A DNA stretch of 64,000 nucleotides from Schistocephalus solidus. Lineage: Eukaryota; Platyhelminthes; Cestoda; Diphyllobothriidea; Diphyllobothriidae. Below, piece after piece: positions 33,641-44,784 of this stretch. The position numbers were made by a program, and so were the translations under genes. The notes beneath the pieces were generated by a model that saw only the letters and a program-made list of their open reading frames with translations, did no database searches and was not told the DNA's origin. The first letter of the stretch is position 1; each line of letters begins with the position of its first letter. The stretch spans positions 62,001-126,000 of the forward strand of contig WEDG01004538.1 of NCBI GenBank assembly GCA_017591395.1, in the 5' to 3' direction.

Positions 33641-33809
33641 ATAAATACTCAAGTTTTTTAAAATTTTGGCTTTTCAGTCTTCTCGACGAGATAATAGCTA
33701 ATTTCGAGCAAATCGGTCTGCCTGGGCCTATCAGGCTTCATTCCGGCGGCGTTACACCAAGGTGGCGATTAATTTCTGAGGTGAATAAAAAATGTTGAAA
33801 TTCTGATGC

Positions 33810-34285
33810 AGCTTTTACCGTCAGGGACTAGGGGAACCGAAATAACCATTTATAGTCTATATACAATCTTCCAAAAGTCAGCTAAATCAACACAAAATTG
33901 TTGTAAGCACTGGAAGCCCTTAATTCATATGGCGCGAAATATTTTACTCCAGGCACTGAAAATCAACTAATACTTAGGTAGAAGTATGATTACATAATAC
34001 GGGTTAGAAATATATTGCTTAACCTGTCAAGTCAATGAAGGTTAATATAAAATAATTATCATGCCACTAAGGCAACTGTAGCTTGTTGCACTTTAGAATT
34101 CGCAAAAATCTAAATTCAAAGTTAGCAAGTGCATGTGTTGAGAACTGAAAGCTTGCAGCCAGCATTTGGGGAAGAAGCAAGTAGCGGTCCTGAATCCCTG
34201 AATTTTTATCTCTTGCAGTCGGGTGTACACCTCCCGGAGTCTGTGGGATAGACATTTGAAAATTTCCTTTATTTCGACTCTTCTT
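33810..34285. other. No recognisable feature
   Basis: AT-rich sequence leading into the CCT tract. Confidence 0.35.
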
Positions 34286-34290
34286 ATAAA

Positions 34291-34766
34291 CTCCTCCTCC
34301 TCCTCCTCCTCCCTCCTCCTCCTCCCTCCTCCTCCTCCTCCCTCCTCCTCCTCCTCCTCCTCCTCCTCCTCCTCCTCCTCCTCCTCCTCCCTCCTCCTCC
34401 TCCTCCTCCTCCTCCCTCCTCCTCCTCCTCCTCCTCCTCCCTCCTCCCTCCTCCTCCTCCTCCTCCTCCTCCTCCTCCTCCTCCTCCTCCTCCTCCCTCC
34501 TCCTCCTCCTCCTCCTCCTCCTCCTCCTCCTCCCTCCTCCCTCCTCCTCCTCCTCCTCCTCCTCCTCCTCCTCCTCCTCCTCCTCCCTCCTCCCTCCTCC
34601 CTCCTCCTCCTCCCTCCTCCTCCTCCTCCTCCTCCTCCTCCTCCTCCTCCTCCTCCTCCTCCTCCTCCCTCCTCCTCCTCCTCCTCCTCCTCCCTCCTCC
34701 CTCCTCCCTCCTCCCTCCCTCCTCCTCCTCCTCCCTCCTCCTCCTCCTCCCTCCTCCTCCCCTCCG

Positions 34767-34815
<49 letters not shown>

Positions 34816-34822
34816 ATAATAA
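34291..34822. repeat. Long (CCT)n/(CCCT)n tract with (CTA)n and (ATA)n tail
   Basis: About 475 bp of CCT/CCCT, followed by (CTA)n at 34768-34815 and a short (ATA)n. The 272-codon minus-strand and 197-codon plus-strand frames are repeat translations. Confidence 0.97.
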
Positions 34823-34829
34823 TAATAAA

Positions 34830-36440
34830 AATAATAATAATACTGCCGCTACTGCTGCGATTATCAATACCGCGACTATCGCCAAGTAAATTTCGACATG
34901 TTATACTTAAATTTACTTTATATTTACGCTAGAAGGAGTGAAGATACTTCTTGGGCCTGTAACCCGACAAAAAGATATAAATTCCCGACATACTCACTGG
35001 AAAATACAATCATCAAAATCCCGAGATGCATAGGTCAGATTGCAAAAGGAGGCTGAACCAAGATTAAAGTAACATCTGCAAAAGACTCTTTAAATTACGG
35101 ATCCTCCTTACCGACTTGAGTCACCTCCGAACGCCTGGCCTGCCCCAGGTAACTAAAGCTGTCACACTGGATTTCCTTATCCCCTATTGAATCTTACTCA
35201 GCCCGCCTTTCCCGGCCCACGTGACATGTTCGGCTCCCTCTACCGACCTCCAGCAAGTTAAACGTGATCATCCACCTCTCCGCCCATTTGTCTCGATCTG
35301 AATTTTGCTGTGGATAGACAGATGTCTGTCGGATTGCGCAACTATTATGGAAACCCGGGCGGTGGGAGGAGGGGGGATGGGAGGTGGGAGCTCCCGAGAA
35401 CCGCCTGTTCACCAGTGGACGTCATCCGAAGCCCGCCCATAGTCAGGACTCCCTCCCCCCCTAAATTGAACCCATGGCCACACAGCTGGCGTCTTAGCAA
35501 CAGCCGCATCCAGCCCCGCGTTACTCCGGGAAATTTATACTGTAGGGAGGAGGTCAGTCCGATCTCTTGATAGGGATGCATGCTCAAGAAGACGGAAGTT
35601 TGACTGATGACAGTGGATAAAATGCAGGATGGCCCACGTGCCAAGTGCCGATTTCGGTGGTGGTGCTGGTTGCTTGTCGGGTGGCTAATTAGGCAGTAAC
35701 CGCGCTGAAAGTTACTTTTGGTTAATTTCGTCCGGGTACGGGTTCAAGCGTAGCGGCCGACGACGTTGGGGAAGGCACAGACACGCCTAGGGTAGATTCC
35801 AATGGGAAAATAGCTGAACAGGATCATTATATAGGCTAGCTTGTACGCAAAAGCAGTCAGCATAGTAAACCGGGCAGATGTATGAGAAAGATGTACTAAC
35901 GATAATGAAATTCGAGATATGTTACATAAGTGTAGAGTATAAGAAATTAGACAGTGCTACAACGTTCTAGGACCTGTTTGGATAGAGGGGGGACATCGAA
36001 ATATCGGCTGAACAACCGACGGGGAGTGCAGCCCTGTCGGCAACTGCGGGGAAGGGCCATGACGAGAGAGAACGCTGCTGAGAGTGTTACGGGATTGCGA
36101 GGGAGCGGGACGCCGGCCATCTTCACCAACGCGCGATTACACCTTCGCCATCCCAGACCTCGCCAAAAGTGACTTCAGGCCATTCGAACAAGCCTGCTAA
36201 TCCTGTTAAGTGTTACACGTGTGATAAACCGCTAATAACGTCTTCAATAAATACTACGAGCCTGCTGGCCACCGAACAATGCGTAATGCCACACGCAACA
36301 GCTGATGCTGGTCAAACCGAAGGCAGTCATACGGCTGTCTTCGTGTATACTTGAGTGCAGAGCATTGGTGGGGGTTATCAACAGGTCTCCTATTCTTATC
36401 TACTGCCAAATTTAATGGTAAGGCTAACTTATATGATCCC
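34830..36440. other. No recognisable feature
   Basis: About 1.6 kb. The segment 35350-35460 is G-rich then C-rich. Open frames of 60-99 codons on both strands match nothing I know. Confidence 0.35.
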
Positions 36441-36446
36441 CTAAAC

Positions 36447-36500
36447 ATGATATGAGAACAGGAACCACCCGCAATACAGGCGTATTTGCGCCAAATCGCA
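36447..36500 (-). repeat. TL element end fragment
   Basis: GAGAACAGGAACCACCCGCA followed by GTATTTGCGCCAAAT matches TL end text. A separate right-end piece (TTTAGGCGGCCGTCCAAGG, TGTCCTTACC) lies at 36818-36847. The interior between them is not TL-like. Confidence 0.4.
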
Positions 36501-36509
36501 GGGAATTGT

Positions 36510-37460
36510 TCACAAGTTCATCAACTATATATATTTTTAAATACCTCTTTCATGCCCCTACCTGCTGCAGAATAACTAGTTCACACATAACACACTCAAC
36601 TTTGAGTTTCAAAATGGTTGCTGTCTCACAAGCCCGTAACTATTAAGGTCTCTACAGGTACGCACTTACTGTTGATCTTAGAGGAAAAAGTCTCTGTACA
36701 GCATTGAGCCAAATTCACCAGAATGGCTGAGCGATTGAGTACTATCTTGGAAAACTGTTGGGTGAGTCAGGGGAACGGTGAGCCTCAACTTTCGCATCCA
36801 TCTTTTGCATGCCAAATGTTTAGGCGGCCGTCCAAGGTGTCCTTACCATTAACCCCAAACAGGCAAAGAATAGACAGCGGTTGAAACGACAAGAGTTTAT
36901 TACGAAAGGAAACGAGGATATAAGGAGAAGTAAAAAGGGGAGTACAGAGTAGGTAGTAGATCCTTGACTGGAACCGATCACGGCAGTGTCTCACTGACAG
37001 TCAGTTCCAGATCAATAACGGTACGAAACAAAGGGTGCGTAGAGCTGGAAGCAACTACGGGGAGTGGGCACTGCCTGTAACGATTGACCCTGAAAAACCA
37101 TCAAGAGCACAAACTGCACACGCAAAAAAAAAACATTTCAGTCAAACAAATACAGCAAGGATCAGTTCACTTCTGTTGTGTCATAGCTAACGCAAAACGA
37201 CAATTTTGACCGACAAGAATGCCAATGTCCACCGTCGGTGAAGAAACCTGCAGGCCGCGGGACGGTGACTTGCGCGGAAGTTAAGTTAGAGTAATAGCAG
37301 ACTTTCACAGTATCTTCAGCACCATCTTCTCCCTCAGCCGACTTGGCGAGACAAAGTCAAAACGACCGGCAGCTGACTCGAGCACCATGGGTGACATTAT
37401 TACGCATTCCGTCTACATGTACAAAAAACGAAAAGGCACCAGGTTTGCGTGAAAATGGAC
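36510..37460. other. No recognisable feature
   Basis: Apart from the TL right-end piece at 36818-36847, no repeat or gene is recognised. Confidence 0.35.
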
Positions 37461-37469
37461 TGCTGGGAT

Positions 37470-38400
37470 TCCATCTAGGAGCGGCCGGTCAAAGGCAGAG
37501 AGACGCGACGCTGGTCTTGCCTTTGCCATCCGGAACGACATCGTGGGACGTCTGCCCTGTCTGCCGCAGGCTATAAATGATCGCCTGATGAGCCTCCGCC
37601 AGCTTCTTCGGAGAGACAAGTTCGCCACCATCATCAGCGCCTACGCCCCACTCCCAATGACGAGCTCGGATGCGGCGAAGGGCAAATTCTACGACGTCCT
37701 GCACGTCATCATCTGCACCTGCGCTGGGGACTCTCTCCTTACCTGCCCTCATTACCACCGCACGTTAACGTGACACATAGGCCTGGTCGGTCACTTTCGA
37801 ATCCATCGTACTGATCCTAGTGAACCAATATCTGGAGCACCAACCCAGAGCAGAGACCGCCGAATCCAATGCCCTCAATGCTCCCACGCATTTCCCTCAT
37901 CACATAGGCCTGATCGGTCACATGCGCATCCATGAAATCGGAATCCACCGCGATGCCAGCCCATCTTGCACATAAATCAGTACTTTCCAACTTCCTCCCA
38001 CGAGCGTGAATACCAGTACCAGCAGTAGAGCCCCCGACCTATATTGCTCTTATTTTCACCGCACATGCACACATCACGCATTGGCCTGGTCGGTCATTTG
38101 CGAATCCATCACACAGATACTGGCGATCCAGTGCCAGGAGCATTAACCTGTACCCGGCACACTCGACTCAACTGTCCGCACTGCCCACACACAGTCACAC
38201 ACCGCATGGGCCTACTAGGTCACATGCGTCTCCATGAAAACGTGCGGTATAACACTGCCAGCTATACCACAACACTAAATTTCTCCTCATCAACCACTGC
38301 ACCTCACATGATCACAGGCAACACCACAAAAAACCTGCTCTCAGTCTGCATAACTGATGGAGAGGTGAGCGCGGTTCTCGGCTCCTTCTATATGTAACTC
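37470..38400 (+). pseudogene. Zinc-finger LINE, internally deleted copy (endonuclease joined to zinc fingers)
   Basis: The first 260 bases match the endonuclease part of the plus-strand LINE at 62120-62370: frames with [24 protein letters not shown] and [20 protein letters not shown]. Near 37725 the text jumps to the C-terminal zinc-finger region. Two finger-pair units follow (about 37735-37975 and 38040-38260), with TSRIGLVGHLRIHH, CPHCPHTVTHRMGLLGHMRLH and similar. About 3 kb of family sequence (rest of endonuclease, linker and RT) is absent. The open frame at 38044-38397 (117 codons) keeps one complete CPHC...H...H finger. It probably arose by internal deletion or template switching during retrotransposition. 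It cannot move itself. Confidence 0.8.
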
Positions 38401-38419
38401 ATCTGCTGCATGTGTGATT

Positions 38420-39245
38420 TGAGCTTGAGAATATCACGGGGCGATAAGCGCCGTGGGTTGGAAGGTTACCAACTGACAATTACACTCAGACCTCGCAGTC
38501 AGTCAAATGTGTGTTGTGTGGAGTGGCTGAATGGTGGTCAGAGAGCCAGGCTGCGATTACTCCGTGACCTCTGGCTACCTCACACATGTGAGATGTCAGC
38601 CGTTCAATACCTTGCGATGTGCAATCCTGGTGCTTGTGATTGGGGGCCAGGTCGTATACCGTAGTACACGTAGACGAGGTCACCAGTATCTGTGCCCACT
38701 TCCGCGTCAGATAACTGACCGGCTCAGACGGTGGTCTGATTGTGGGGGTGAGTGGGAGTGAGGTGGGAGGGAGGTCGACGGCTCAGCGCATTTTCCTCCC
38801 TATAAACCATCTGACACGCTTGAAACTATCACGGTGCGCTAACAGCCGTGGCTTGGAAGGTTGCCAACTGACGGGAGAACTCGGACTGAGTGGTCAGCCC
38901 AATGTGAGTTTTGTGTGGAGTGGCTGACTGGTGGTCTGAGAACCAGGCCGCAATAGCTCCTTCTTAATGTGGCCTTTATGGCGCTCCCACTCCGTGGGAT
39001 CTGAGCCAGGTGTGGTGGTACGCCCAGGGGCGGCTCCGGCCGCGTCAACCACCTGCACCCTCTCCCGCCCCGGTCTTCTTGACTCTGTCATGACACCGGG
39101 CTCCGGTGGGGGAGGCGGAGAGAGTGCGGTAGCTGCAAGGCAAGGCTACCATCACTTGAAACTAATCTACGCACAAGTCCTCGTTTCCACACCACCCTTC
39201 TGTGGAGCATACAGTGGACATCTACGGACTACGCCTGTTGAACTG
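38420..39245 (+). repeat. R repeat, two units in tandem
   Basis: Unit A runs 38420-38760 (AAGCGCCGTGGGTTGGAAGG, GGTCGTATACCGTAGTACAC, then TGTGGGGGTGAGTGGGAG). Unit B runs 38765-39245 (GGTCGACGGCTCAGCGCATT, CACGGTGCGCTAACAGCCG, AGGTGTGGTGGTACGCCC, GAGAGAGTGCGGTAGCTGC). There is no tRNA-like head and no protein family; several frames are open by chance. The repeat lies directly after the LINE copy at 37470-38400. Confidence 0.75.
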
Positions 39246-39249
39246 TCGT

Positions 39250-39928
39250 GCGACAGTGAGGAATCCATCTCCATGGCATTTCCGAGCTTTGGATTCTTCA
39301 TAATGCGTTGACAGTCCTGGAATCGAGAGCCGTGCATTGGTGGGATACCTGGGTCTTCCTACCAGTAGAGAATAAAAGGCTACTATGGCTTCTTCGTAAG
39401 TTGGCATCTGTGACGCTGCCACTCAGATGGTATTCGAACCGCATATATATGGCATGCGTCGACCTCCTGTTTAGTTTTCTCGGTCTTTGTTCTGGATCCC
39501 GCCTCCGGTCATCCTGTTTTATTCTTGTCGCCAAATCCATGTGGATGAGGGAGCTGTGTGTGCGCCAGATGGAGCGCAAGTCCGCTATTACTATAAACTA
39601 AGTAACACGCTAGTCACTGTCCCCATGCCCAGTCTGCTATGTGGCACACGATATAAATCGTCGGACTCGACATTCGAACGGACAATGTGCAACTCGGAGG
39701 CGACTGAATGGTATGTGTTGATCTCTTCTTCGGCAGACACTCAATTTAATGTAAAAAGTTGTGCTTCGTAACTGTACTGCACACCATGGTTTCAATAACC
39801 CACACTGTTACGCGCCACATACATTTGACAAGGAAGAAAATGCGGTTGTAGAACTACGAAGAGTTTCCACGCGCTGCTACTAACCTTCCGTTGTCGATAG
39901 AAGCAACCGGGCGAATTCCAGGAATGAG
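39250..39928. other. Unassigned stretch
   Basis: Overlapping plus-strand frames of 94-97 codons (39308-39601, 39487-39771) have no recognisable motif or convincing splice sites. Confidence 0.3.
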
Positions 39929-39929
39929 T

Positions 39930-39931
<2 letters not shown>

Positions 39932-39960
<29 letters not shown>

Positions 39961-40065
39961 AAGAAGAAGAAGAAGAAGAAGAAGAAGAAGAAGAAGAAGA
40001 AGAAAGAAGACGAAGAAAAAGAAGAAGACGACGACGACGACGACGACGAAGAAGAAGAAGAAGAA

Positions 40066-40096
<31 letters not shown>

Positions 40097-40108
40097 AAGA
40101 AGAAGAAG

Positions 40109-40138
<30 letters not shown>
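39932..40138. repeat. (GAA)n tract with internal (GAC)n
   Basis: About 205 bp of GAA triplets, with a (GAC)n island at 40026-40048 and a few A insertions. A purine-rich GAA tract of this length can form a sticky triplex. Confidence 0.96.
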
Positions 40139-40139
<1 letters not shown>

Positions 40140-40224
40140 GATCATTGGCAACTAAATCCTGCAAAAACCGCACTCCGGTGTTTCCTACCTGCCATAAGTA
40201 ACACGACCTGACCTAGCCGGCAGA

Positions 40225-40465
40225 TACTACCGCCTGAGAGGATAACTCGGGTTGTTATCTTCTGTTGAACAAGTTCGGATATTCTCCCCGCCTATCTCCC
40301 TTGAACTTCTACCTGACCTACTTGCATGATGTTCCTTCGTTTTTTTTCCCTTGCCCACCTGAGCTGGACTTAGTTGTTTACTCATACCGACTTTGACATT
40401 GAAACTGCTAGCCACCCGTATTGTTTGTTAAACTTTTCTTGTGCACGCGTGTGACCCACGCCAGC
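40225..40465 (-). repeat. Dispersed repeat D, copy 1
   Basis: On the minus strand it shares with 57170-57390 the landmarks ACGCGTGCACAAGAA, AAAGTCGGTATGAGTAAACA, AAGTCCAGCTCAGGTGG, AAGTTCAAGGGAGATAGGC and AGAAGATAACAAC. Both copies stay open in the corresponding frame for about 60 codons, but the differences fall on all three codon positions, so I call it a non-coding or long-dead repeat. Confidence 0.6.
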
Positions 40466-40809
40466 GAAAGCCAAGTCAGGCGTTACATTCGGTTGACCTC
40501 TTTGTTTTGACCAAGGTACAGTCGAGGTTTGTATCTGGGTTATCAATCATTATATATATATTAATAGTACTGTACTAAAGCCTATTCTGGTTTTCGTTGC
40601 GAGTCGATGTACACGTTACTCTGTGATACCTAATTGTCAATTATAGGTATTGTGCACACAAAACCTTTCCGTCTTGCGCCTTCGGTCTTCTCCTTCTGGC
40701 CGAAACTTGATTTGGCTGCTTAGCCGCTACACCACCAACGGTAATTGTTAGGCCTAGTTCGCAGTGGTGAGCGTGGTGCCATCGGAATTTGTGTGTGTAT
40801 TTGTCACGG

Positions 40810-41162
40810 TGGTAAGGATGGCTTGTATGGCCGCCTAAACAATACATGTGGCGTTTCGCTAAATTCCAAGTAACTTATGCTTAGGATTAAGGTGAGGGCT
40901 AAAACTAAGGTCAGAGTTGGGATTATGATCATGATTGGGTTAAGAGTTAAGGATATTATCGTGTTAACTGTAGAGTTTAGGTTTAGGGTAAGGTTAAGAT
41001 TAAGGTTACAATTTAGCTTTATGTTGGGGTTACTGTTAGGGCTAAGAAACGAGTATGTTTACCCTCGCTAAAAATTTACCGTAAGTCCACCTATTTTTAA
41101 ACGGACGGGGCAGTTACTATTCCCGTGTCCTGTTTAGGCAGCCATACAAGGCATCCCCTACC
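40810..41162 (-). repeat. TL foldback element, best-bounded copy
   Basis: Left repeat TGGTAAGGATGGCTTGTATGG with CCGCCTAAACA; right repeat TGTTTAGGCAGCCATACAAG with GCATCCCCTACC. The core (40880-41055) is G-rich on the plus strand. The element is flanked by the identical 7-base sequence GTCACGG at 40803-40809 and 41163-41169, which looks like a target-site duplication. This is the cleanest evidence that TL moves as a discrete unit. Confidence 0.82.
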
Positions 41163-41169
41163 GTCACGG

Positions 41170-41435
41170 CCATTGTTGTTTACTGACTTTGCAGCAGCAA
41201 CGGGCAGCAGCTGCACAAACGCTAACGGAAGGGGAGAAATGAACCGAATCGCAACTTTGTCTAATAGCGTCCTACTTAGAAGTGACGAAGCAGAGGTCCT
41301 GAGTCTGTAAATGTCTCGGAGTTCCGCATAACCAGTACACCTAGGCATATTTTCCTAACCCGGGGCTAGGTGGAGGACAAAAATGCAGTGGCTAACGCTG
41401 CCATTTATATACTACTATTGTTGTGTTAGTAGTGG
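41170..41435. other. No recognisable feature
   Basis: Short unassigned stretch. Confidence 0.35.
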
Positions 41436-41442
41436 TCGTCGA

Positions 41443-41456
41443 ATTTGTTGTTGTTG

Positions 41457-41488
<32 letters not shown>

Positions 41489-41521
41489 GGTGATATTGTT
41501 GTTGCTATTTTTGTTGTTGTA
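41443..41521. repeat. (GTT)n-(GTG)n microsatellite
   Basis: GTT/TTG units switch to (GTG)n and back to GTT, imperfectly. Confidence 0.9.
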
Positions 41522-41524
41522 ATT

Positions 41525-42750
41525 ATCATGATCGTCATGGTATGCAGGTTCACTTGCTATGTCTTTTCTGACTGAGCTTACCCCCCAGTCATCCTGTTTG
41601 AAGGGCAGTCCGAAAGTTAAACCTCTTAACACCGTGTCAGAACCTACACGCAGTAACCCACCCCCCCCCTCCCCCAGGCATTTGTACCTATAACTATTAT
41701 GATTGATTCAGCATGGTGACCCAGACAGGAATTCCAGAGCCGTCAACAGCCCGGCAGAGAGGGCATATCAACCGGCTACGTGGACTTGCCAACTGCCGCT
41801 GAATGGCGTGCACCCCTGCGTGCTGCTGGACTTTGTTCAGTTAACCGACCGTGCAGCAGAGGACCTGGTAGAGCCGACTCTGCCCGTTGCTCCCCTCCTC
41901 CCCCCCCCCGCAACCGCCGCCGCCTCTCCCACTCAGCGGTCAGATCTCAAAGGGTGACCGCACGTGTTTACGGGTCGCTTCCAACCGAGCCGCATGCCCA
42001 GACAGAATAAATCACAAGCGGTCTGCGAACCACACAAAGCGTACGTGCGAGTGTGCGCGAAACCAGGCTTGACGCAAAATGACGTTCACTCGTGCCAACC
42101 TTATCACAAGGGTCCCGAGAGGTCGGGTGAAACAGTACGGTAACTCAAATGCCGCATTATTTAAAATGTCCGCAAGTTCCCACTTTTCATACTGACACCT
42201 TCGCCACCGTTTCGGATGTAAGCGGCAGGGGGGAGGGAGGGGGGAAGGGGTAGCGCACGCGGTGGGGCGAACGTGGCGTTACCGGTACACATCGGGGAGA
42301 GAGTGCGGATGTTGTGTCCCGGCGCAGCCGTGGCGAGTGGAACCGGAGAGGCAGTCCTAACGGCAGGAGAGGCATCAATTACACCCCTTCAAAGGTGCCC
42401 AACCTCACAAACGCCACCGACAGGAGAGCGAGCGAGAGGGAGAGGACGTGAATGTCACCAATAGCGGTTCTGTGACACGCACACATACATACGAGGCCGA
42501 CACAGCACCCACAGTCGGCGGTTTTTTGAGGCGGGAACTTGAATCACATGCCACTGTAAACCCGCCTTACCCACACTGGCGCTGCGCCAGCAACGGCCTA
42601 AGTACCATTCACAGGACCCAATTCCGAGTAGTATGGAAGAGGTAGCAAGATAGTAGAAGTCCCGGTCAAAGTCTTGCCAGTTTCACCCTCCGATAGCATG
42701 AGAATTGACAGTTATGCATTTTGAGAGCAAAGCGCACTGTCTGACGTATT
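41525..42750. other. Unassigned, partly GC-rich
   Basis: C-rich run 41659-41676; proline-rich frames near 41890-41930; G-rich stretch 42222-42252. I recognise no gene or window repeat. Confidence 0.3.
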
Positions 42751-42751
42751 C

Positions 42752-42760
42752 GAGAGAGAG

Positions 42761-42794
<34 letters not shown>
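42752..42794. repeat. (GA)n microsatellite
   Basis: About 43 bp of GA with one GC interruption, 70 bp upstream of the Penelope terminal repeat. Confidence 0.95.
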
Positions 42795-42795
<1 letters not shown>

Positions 42796-42863
42796 ACGCA
42801 TTAGACATGGCAACTAAATCCTGGGAAATGTGCATTTTTACGTGATAAAACAGGAGAAGTTGC

Positions 42864-43030
42864 GCGAACTATACGCTAGCCGTGAAGAAGGAGACATGAT
42901 CACTGGAACAAGAGCTTTATTAGCCTGACGTTTCGGATTCTCTCTCGAACCCATCATCAGAGGCAGTCGAGAGACAATCCGAAACGTCAGGGTAATAAAG
43001 CTCTTGTTCTAGCTATCGTGTCTACTTTGC
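42864..43030 (-). mobile_element. Penelope-like element terminal repeat (pLTR) with hammerhead
   Basis: The first 78 bases (42864-42942) recur as a direct repeat at 43471-43549, right in front of a Penelope RT. The segment is itself palindromic: 42905-42939 is repeated in inverted orientation at 42976-43010 with a 36-base centre. A complete hammerhead ribozyme motif lies on the minus strand inside it. Confidence 0.72.
42923..42964 (-). ncRNA. Hammerhead ribozyme, Penelope pLTR type
   Basis: Read on the minus strand: stem I GCCT (42964-42961), core CTGATGA (42960-42954), stem II GGGTTC paired with GAATCC across loop GAGAGA (one G-T wobble), core GAAA, a two-base-pair stem III (AC/GT), cleavage triplet GTC, then stem I partner AGGC (42926-42923). 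All conserved core residues are present. Hammerheads with such minimal stem III are known from Penelope terminal repeats and are thought to work as dimers. This copy may still cleave. Confidence 0.82.
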
Positions 43031-43059
43031 GACTACTTCCTGGAACTCGCCGCTTCGCT

Positions 43060-43414
43060 TCTATTAGCAAGTATTAGCAGTATCGGTAGTAGTAGCATTA
43101 GTAGTATTAGTAATAATAGTATTAGTAGTTTTAGTATTATTAGTAGTAGTGCTATTTTTTATTAGTATTAGTAGTTGTTGATTATGTTTTTGTAGTGATA
43201 GCAACAGAAGTAGCAGTAACAGTGGTAAAAATAGTGTTAGTAGTAGCATTATTATTAGAAGTATTACTGGTAGCAGTATTAACTTCAGAAGTAATATTGG
43301 TCATAGTGTTAATAGAAGAACTAGTAGTAATAGTAGTAGTATTATTAGAAGTAATAATGGAAGCGTTAGTAGTAATAGTGGAATAGTTAGTATTAGTAGT
43401 AGTAATACAACTAA

Positions 43415-43447
<33 letters not shown>

Positions 43448-43470
43448 CAGCACTAGTAGTAGTAGTAGTA
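43060..43470. repeat. Imperfect (AGT)n/(AAT)n/(AGC)n triplet region
   Basis: About 400 bp of AGT-type triplets with many substitutions. It separates the two direct copies of the Penelope pLTR segment. Long Leu/Val frames here are artefacts. Confidence 0.88.
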
Positions 43471-44780
43471 GCGAACTATACGCTAGCCATGAGGAAGGAG
43501 ATACAATCACTGGAACAAGAGCTTTATTAGCCTGATGTTTCGGATTCTCCCGCGAACTCAAAGCCAACAAAAACCTCGTTATCGGGCCTGCGGACAAATG
43601 GCGTTCCAAGATTACTTTGGGCAGGCCCAACTACCGGAATAGGTGCATAAAGACCTATTGGCTTCCCGAAGCAAACAAGCTCCGTATGGGTGGCAAAGGC
43701 CCGACTACCTTCAAAAAGTCAAAAGCTTACTGGAGGGCTGCCAGTTCTATATCCCTTTCGCAACCAAGCCAGTAAAACGCTGATACGCGATATCGATGCG
43801 ACGTTGTTGGCATTGAAAAAATTCAGCACAATATCGCCGGTTGATCGACGCCTGGCGATAGACCAGGACACGGTCTTGGCTCAGTTCTATGGCTTTCCGA
43901 AGGTGCACAAAGAGGCTGTACCCCTCCGACCCATCGTATTAAATTACGGATTGGCAAAGTGGCTGTTTGGGCGTTTCCAATTTCTGACCGCTAATTCAGA
44001 CACTACATTCAGTTCGTCAACATAATTATTGGAGTGACTTAAAGGGGTAATCTCCTGCCAAGCGACGTCATGGTATCGTTTGATGTCAAGTCTATTTTTA
44101 CATATATTCCACAGGAACTAGCAGTCGATACCATCGACTTACACCTACGACACGAATACGATTAAATGGAGAATCACCCTCGGATACGCCCAAATCCTCC
44201 AACTCTTGAAGTTCCTTCTCAAGAAATACTTCACGTTTGATGGAACGATCTACCAGCAGGTGAAAGGCACGCCACTAGGTTCGCCGATTTCGGGACTCAT
44301 CGCTGGTGCGGTCCTACAGAGTTTGGAGTCGCTGGTCTTCCGACACCACAGACCGAAATTCTAAACTCGGTATGTGGGCGATACCTCTGTCGTCATCGAA
44401 CGGGAGCAGGTGCTGGAATTAAAAAAAAAAACTCTGAACGCCGCTTTCCCACACACATAATTTATACAAGAGGAAGAAAAAAACCACCAGCTAGCCTTCC
44501 TAGACATTCTCGTCTTCCACAAAGATTTTGGTGGCCTGAAAACAAAAGTATTCAGGAAGGCGACCAATACAACGCAAGTACTGAGCTTCAACAGCAACCA
44601 CCCGATCAGCCACAAACGCAGTTGCGTAAGGGCGTGTTGAGGTGAATTGTAGTGAACCGGAAGACACAGTTGCCGAACTCGAGTATATTGGACGAGTCCT
44701 CGTAGTGAATGGATACCCGCGCAACTTATTCAGTCGTTGCATACGTAAACGCGATGATGGAAAAACTTCAACTATGCGTT
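43471..44780 (+). pseudogene. Penelope-like element, decayed reverse transcriptase
   Basis: A truncated pLTR piece (43471-43549) passes straight into RT coding text: ELKANKNLVIGPADK, then an open frame at 43690-44025 with FYGFPKVHKEAVPLRPIV and YGLAKWLF. After frameshifts come MVSFDVKS (motif A, near 44070), FTFDGTIYQQVKGTPLGSPISG (near 44230-44300) and the catalytic motif, which reads YVGD at 44371-44382 instead of YVDD and is preceded three codons upstream by a stop (TAA 44362-44364). C-terminal RT text continues to about 44770 (SEPEDTVAELEYIG, NGYPRNLFSRCIRKR). I see no GIY-YIG endonuclease after it. RT function is lost through frameshifts, stops and the mutated active site. Confidence 0.88.
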
Positions 44781-44784
44781 AGTC

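Noticed and set aside
34067..34885. 272-codon minus-strand frame
   Set aside because: Its centre is a translation of the CCT tract; the short flanking parts have no motif or codon signal.
39792..40173. Poly-Ser and poly-Phe frames
   Set aside because: Translations of the (GAA)n tract on the minus strand.
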